From the NCBI RefSeq assembly GCF_913062725.1, contig NZ_CAJXWY010000043.1:1-34630 (forward strand): 34,630 nucleotides of DNA, written 5' to 3'. Of the stretch, positions 32,734-34,630 are shown piece after piece. The position numbers and the translations under genes are program-made. Every line of letters begins with the position of its first letter. Position 1 is the first letter of the stretch. The notes beneath the pieces were generated by a model that made no database searches, was not told where the DNA came from, and saw nothing but the letters and a program-made list of their open reading frames with translations. Origin of the DNA: an uncultured Thiohalocapsa sp. (GTDB lineage Bacteria > Pseudomonadota > Gammaproteobacteria > Chromatiales > Chromatiaceae).

Positions 32734-33312
32734 TCAGAGCACCTCGCAGGAGTCCAGCACCACCGGTTGCTTGGTGCGGCCGCTGCGGCTGCCCTGGGCT
32801 TCCATGGCGTCGATCACGTCCATGCCGTCGACGACTTTGCCGAAGACGACGTGCTTGCCGTCCAGCCAGGGGGTTGCGGCGACGGTGATGAAGAATTGGG
32901 AGCCGTTGGTGTTGGGGCCGGCATTGGCCATGGACAGCAGGCCGGGCTCGGTGTGCTTGCGTGTGAAGTTCTCGTCCGGGAACTTGTCGCCGTAGATGGA
33001 CTTGCCGCCGGTGCCATTGCCGTTGGTGAAATCGCCGCCCTGGATCATGAAGCCCGGGATGATGCGGTGGAAAGGCGTGCCGGCATAGGCCATGTCCTCG
33101 CCCAGCTCGCCGCTGCAGAGGACACGAAAGTTCTCCGCCGTCTTCGGCGTCACATCCTGGAAAAGCTCCAGCTCCACGGTGCCGGCGGGCTCGCCGCCGA
33201 TACTGACCGCCAGCTCGACGTGCGGGTTCTCGGCGGCGGCGCTGGTTGCGGCCAGGCCGAGCGCCGCCACGAGCGCGGCGCCGGCGAGATTGCGGGTGGT
33301 GACAAGGTGCAT
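32734..33312 (-). CDS. Secreted cyclophilin-type peptidyl-prolyl isomerase, CypA-like
   Basis: A 192-residue cyclophilin. Signal peptide about 1-27 ([12 protein letters not shown]), so periplasmic: it should speed proline isomerisation in envelope proteins. The core is strikingly like eukaryotic cyclophilin [58 protein letters not shown] and [11 protein letters not shown]. Active-site equivalents are Arg83, Phe88, Gln91, Trp149 and His154. Trp149 corresponds to CypA Trp121, which E. coli PpiA lacks and which gives cyclosporin A binding. ATG 33312 has AGGAG upstream; the longer frame in front is noise. The neighbouring OmpA-like gene is transcribed in the same direction and ends 307 bp upstream, possibly in the same envelope context. 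Confidence 0.94.
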   Translation of the reverse strand: MHLVTTRNLAGAALVAALGLAATSAAAENPHVELAVSIGGEPAGTVELELFQDVTPKTAENFRVLCSGELGEDMAYAGTPFHRIIPGFMIQGGDFTNGNGTGGKSIYGDKFPDENFTRKHTEPGLLSMANAGPNTNGSQFFITVAATPWLDGKHVVFGKVVDGMDVIDAMEAQGSRSGRTKQPVVLDSCEVL

Positions 33313-33619
33313 GGTGAGGCTCCTATCTGGCGATTGCATCAGTGGTGTTGCCGGCGCGGGTGCGCGGCGGCGTGCATTGTCCGTGAGCATTCGCTGCGTG
33401 GGCAACCGGACCTGTCCCCGGTCTCGCGGCGGGGCGGTCCCGGTGGTGACCCACCGCCGGCGCTGGATGCAGGGGGACTGGTGGCAGGGGCCGTCGGCGC
33501 CGCCGGTGCGTAAGGCTGCGGCGGCTTCGCGTCGTGGCTCGGCTGCGGGTGGGTCGGGGTCTGCCGGCCGCCGGCGGCGCGCGACGCGCCGCCGGGATCG
33601 GCCCGGCGAGGCGGGACGG
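33313..33619. other. Intergenic region between the OmpA-like and cyclophilin genes
   Basis: This 307-bp stretch holds the OmpA-like terminator hairpin and presumably the cyclophilin promoter. Open frames crossing it have no ribosome-binding sites. Confidence 0.5.
33571..33595 (-). terminator. Strong GC hairpin after the OmpA-like gene
   Basis: CCGGCGGCGCG (33571-33581) and its exact complement (33585-33595) form an 11-bp stem with a three-base loop, 24 bp beyond the OmpA-like stop on the minus strand. No T-run is present. Confidence 0.65.
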
Positions 33620-34630
33620 TTATTGCTCAGCGTCGCTGGTGGCCACCTGCTCACGGGCGGTGACGATGATCTCGACGCGGCGGTTCTGGCTGCGGCCGGT
33701 GGCGGTGGCATTACTGGCGATCGGGCGATCCGGCCCCGCGCCCTCGGCGGTGAGTCGGCTCGGGTCTACGCCACGCGCCACCAGGGCACGCATGACCGCC
33801 TCGGCGCGCTGCTGCGAGAGCGATTGGTTGATGGCGCGGCTGCCGATGCTGTCGGTGTGACCCTCGATGCGGGCGGTAAGCTCCGGACGCTCGGCCAGCA
33901 GATCGGCGGTGCGGTCCAACGCGGCCAGCTCACCGGCGGGCAGGGCCGCGCTGCCGCTGGCGAAGCGCAAACGGTCGCCGCCGAGGTTGATGACGATCCC
34001 CTCTTCGGTCAGCTCGCCGCCGAGGGCCGCCGCCATATCGGTGAAGGCCTGGGCGCGGGCGGCACTATCGCGGACGCTGGCCAGCGCCGCCTCCGTGGCC
34101 TGCATTTCGCCGCGGGCATCACCGAGCTGCTCCCGGGTCTCCGCCAGACGCTGGTTGAGGCGCGCGATCTGCTCGGCCGCCGCCGCCTCGGCCGCGTCGC
34201 GCTGCTCGCGCACCACTGCCAGTTGTTGCCGCAGCGCCTCGCGCTCCTGGGCTTGGCGGGCATCGCCGGCGGCGACGCGCGCCTGCAGCGCCTCCAGCGC
34301 CCTTGCGTGCTCTGCCTCGAGGGCGGCGATGCGTCGCTGTGCCGCGGCAACCATGCCGTCGCGCTGCGAGCGCACCACATCGAGCTGCTGCTCCAGCGCG
34401 TGCCGGTTCTGACTCAGGCGGGCCTGGATGGCGGCAATGCGATCCTGCAACGCCTCGACCGCGGCGTGATGCTCATCCGCCGGGATGCGTGCGGCGAGCT
34501 GTTCCTCGACGCTGTCACGCTGCGCGCGCACCACGTCCAGCTGCTGCTGCAGGGCCCGGGTCTGCTGATCGAGGCGCGCACCCATGGCGGTGAGATCGCG
34601 CTCGGCGGCGTCGACGAGGTCGTGATGCTC
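33620..34630 (-). CDS. OmpA-family peptidoglycan-associated protein with coiled-coil repeats (5' end outside window)
   Basis: The C-terminal about 336 residues are visible; the start lies beyond 34630. The OmpA C-terminal domain (last about 130 residues) is complete: [40 protein letters not shown] and the closing [10 protein letters not shown], with the Asp and Arg that bind diaminopimelate in peptidoglycan. Before it is a long Ala/Gln/Arg-rich alpha-helical coiled coil made of repeats of 52-54 residues, each with a QQLxVVRxQRD core. An ATG occurs at 34585, but the frame is open and the repeat continues upstream of it, so I treat the gene as cut by the window edge. It resembles proteins in which a long periplasmic coiled coil is tied to the wall. 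Whether it has a membrane anchor or lipobox cannot be seen. Confidence 0.9.
   Translation of the reverse strand, partial: EHHDLVDAAERDLTAMGARLDQQTRALQQQLDVVRAQRDSVEEQLAARIPADEHHAAVEALQDRIAAIQARLSQNRHALEQQLDVVRSQRDGMVAAAQRRIAALEAEHARALEALQARVAAGDARQAQEREALRQQLAVVREQRDAAEAAAAEQIARLNQRLAETREQLGDARGEMQATEAALASVRDSAARAQAFTDMAAALGGELTEEGIVINLGGDRLRFASGSAALPAGELAALDRTADLLAERPELTARIEGHTDSIGSRAINQSLSQQRAEAVMRALVARGVDPSRLTAEGAGPDRPIASNATATGRSQNRRVEIIVTAREQVATSDAEQ
34313..34630 (-). repeat. Internal coding repeats of the OmpA-like protein
   Basis: Two and a part units: 34630-34475 (52 codons, possibly beginning outside the window), 34474-34313 (54 codons), and a third unit beginning at 34312. Each begins with Glu-His and contains a conserved QQLDVVRxQRD ([11 protein letters not shown] in the third). 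They probably expanded by tandem duplication and more may lie to the right. Confidence 0.8.

Overview
The window is a G+C-rich chromosomal segment of a free-living gammaproteobacterium. Gene content supports this: a lysA with a small LptM-type lipoprotein gene upstream, a proVWX glycine-betaine transporter close to the Escherichia coli proteins, YbjT-, YceI- and DegP/MucD-type genes, and OmpR-type and hybrid two-component systems. The osmotic-stress theme (ProVWX, porin, MscS-type channel) and the intergenic repeat style suggest a halotolerant or halophilic lineage, perhaps near Ectothiorhodospiraceae/Chromatiales. That placement is inference. I saw no phage genes, transposases, CRISPR arrays, rRNAs or tRNAs.

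Layout. Bases 1-73 hold nothing I can identify. 74-3082 (minus): methyltransferase, lysA, lptM and an L,D-transpeptidase lipoprotein. 3400-5942 (plus): a two-gene unit of a membrane-anchored alpha/beta hydrolase and a YbjT-like SDR/DUF2867 protein. 6008-7348 (minus): a dihydroorotase, divergent from a solitary hisI (7502-7963). 8107-8947 (minus): a glycine-zipper DUF1269 protein and a 61-residue helical protein. 9287-13251 (plus): a Do-type periplasmic protease followed by an OmpR-type regulator and its histidine kinase. 13672-20055 (plus): a receiver-EAL protein, a possible 32-codon ORF and a 1677-residue hybrid histidine kinase, probably a c-di-GMP signalling module. 20340-23881 (minus): proV-proW-proX. 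24353-25840 (minus): a coiled-coil porin. 26219-28524 (plus): an MscS-type channel fused to a cyclic-nucleotide-binding-like domain, then a YceI-family protein. 28703-34630 (minus): a small CxxC membrane protein, a SWIM/SNF2 helicase, a secreted cyclophilin and an OmpA-family coiled-coil protein that runs off the window.

How the genes fit together. Much of the window concerns the envelope and osmotic balance: protein quality control (DegP, secreted cyclophilin), cell-wall and outer-membrane assembly (L,D-transpeptidase, LptM, OmpA-like), solute uptake (porin, ProVWX) and release under hypo-osmotic shock (MscS-type channel). A two-component system follows the protease and may respond to envelope state. 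Lysine/diaminopimelate, pyrimidine and histidine biosynthesis each contribute one isolated gene.

The most interesting non-coding signal is a dispersed intergenic repeat: a 47-bp core at 8040-8086 and 32652-32698 (40 of 47 identical) plus a truncated relative at 13486-13516 whose hairpin arms have changed while the TCCC loop is kept. The most interesting proteins are the MscS channel with a degenerate phosphate-binding cassette, the receiver-EAL/hybrid-kinase module, the OmpA protein with 52-54-residue repeats, and a signal-peptide-bearing cyclophilin with a eukaryotic-type (CypA-like) pocket. I see no clear undescribed defence or biosynthetic system.
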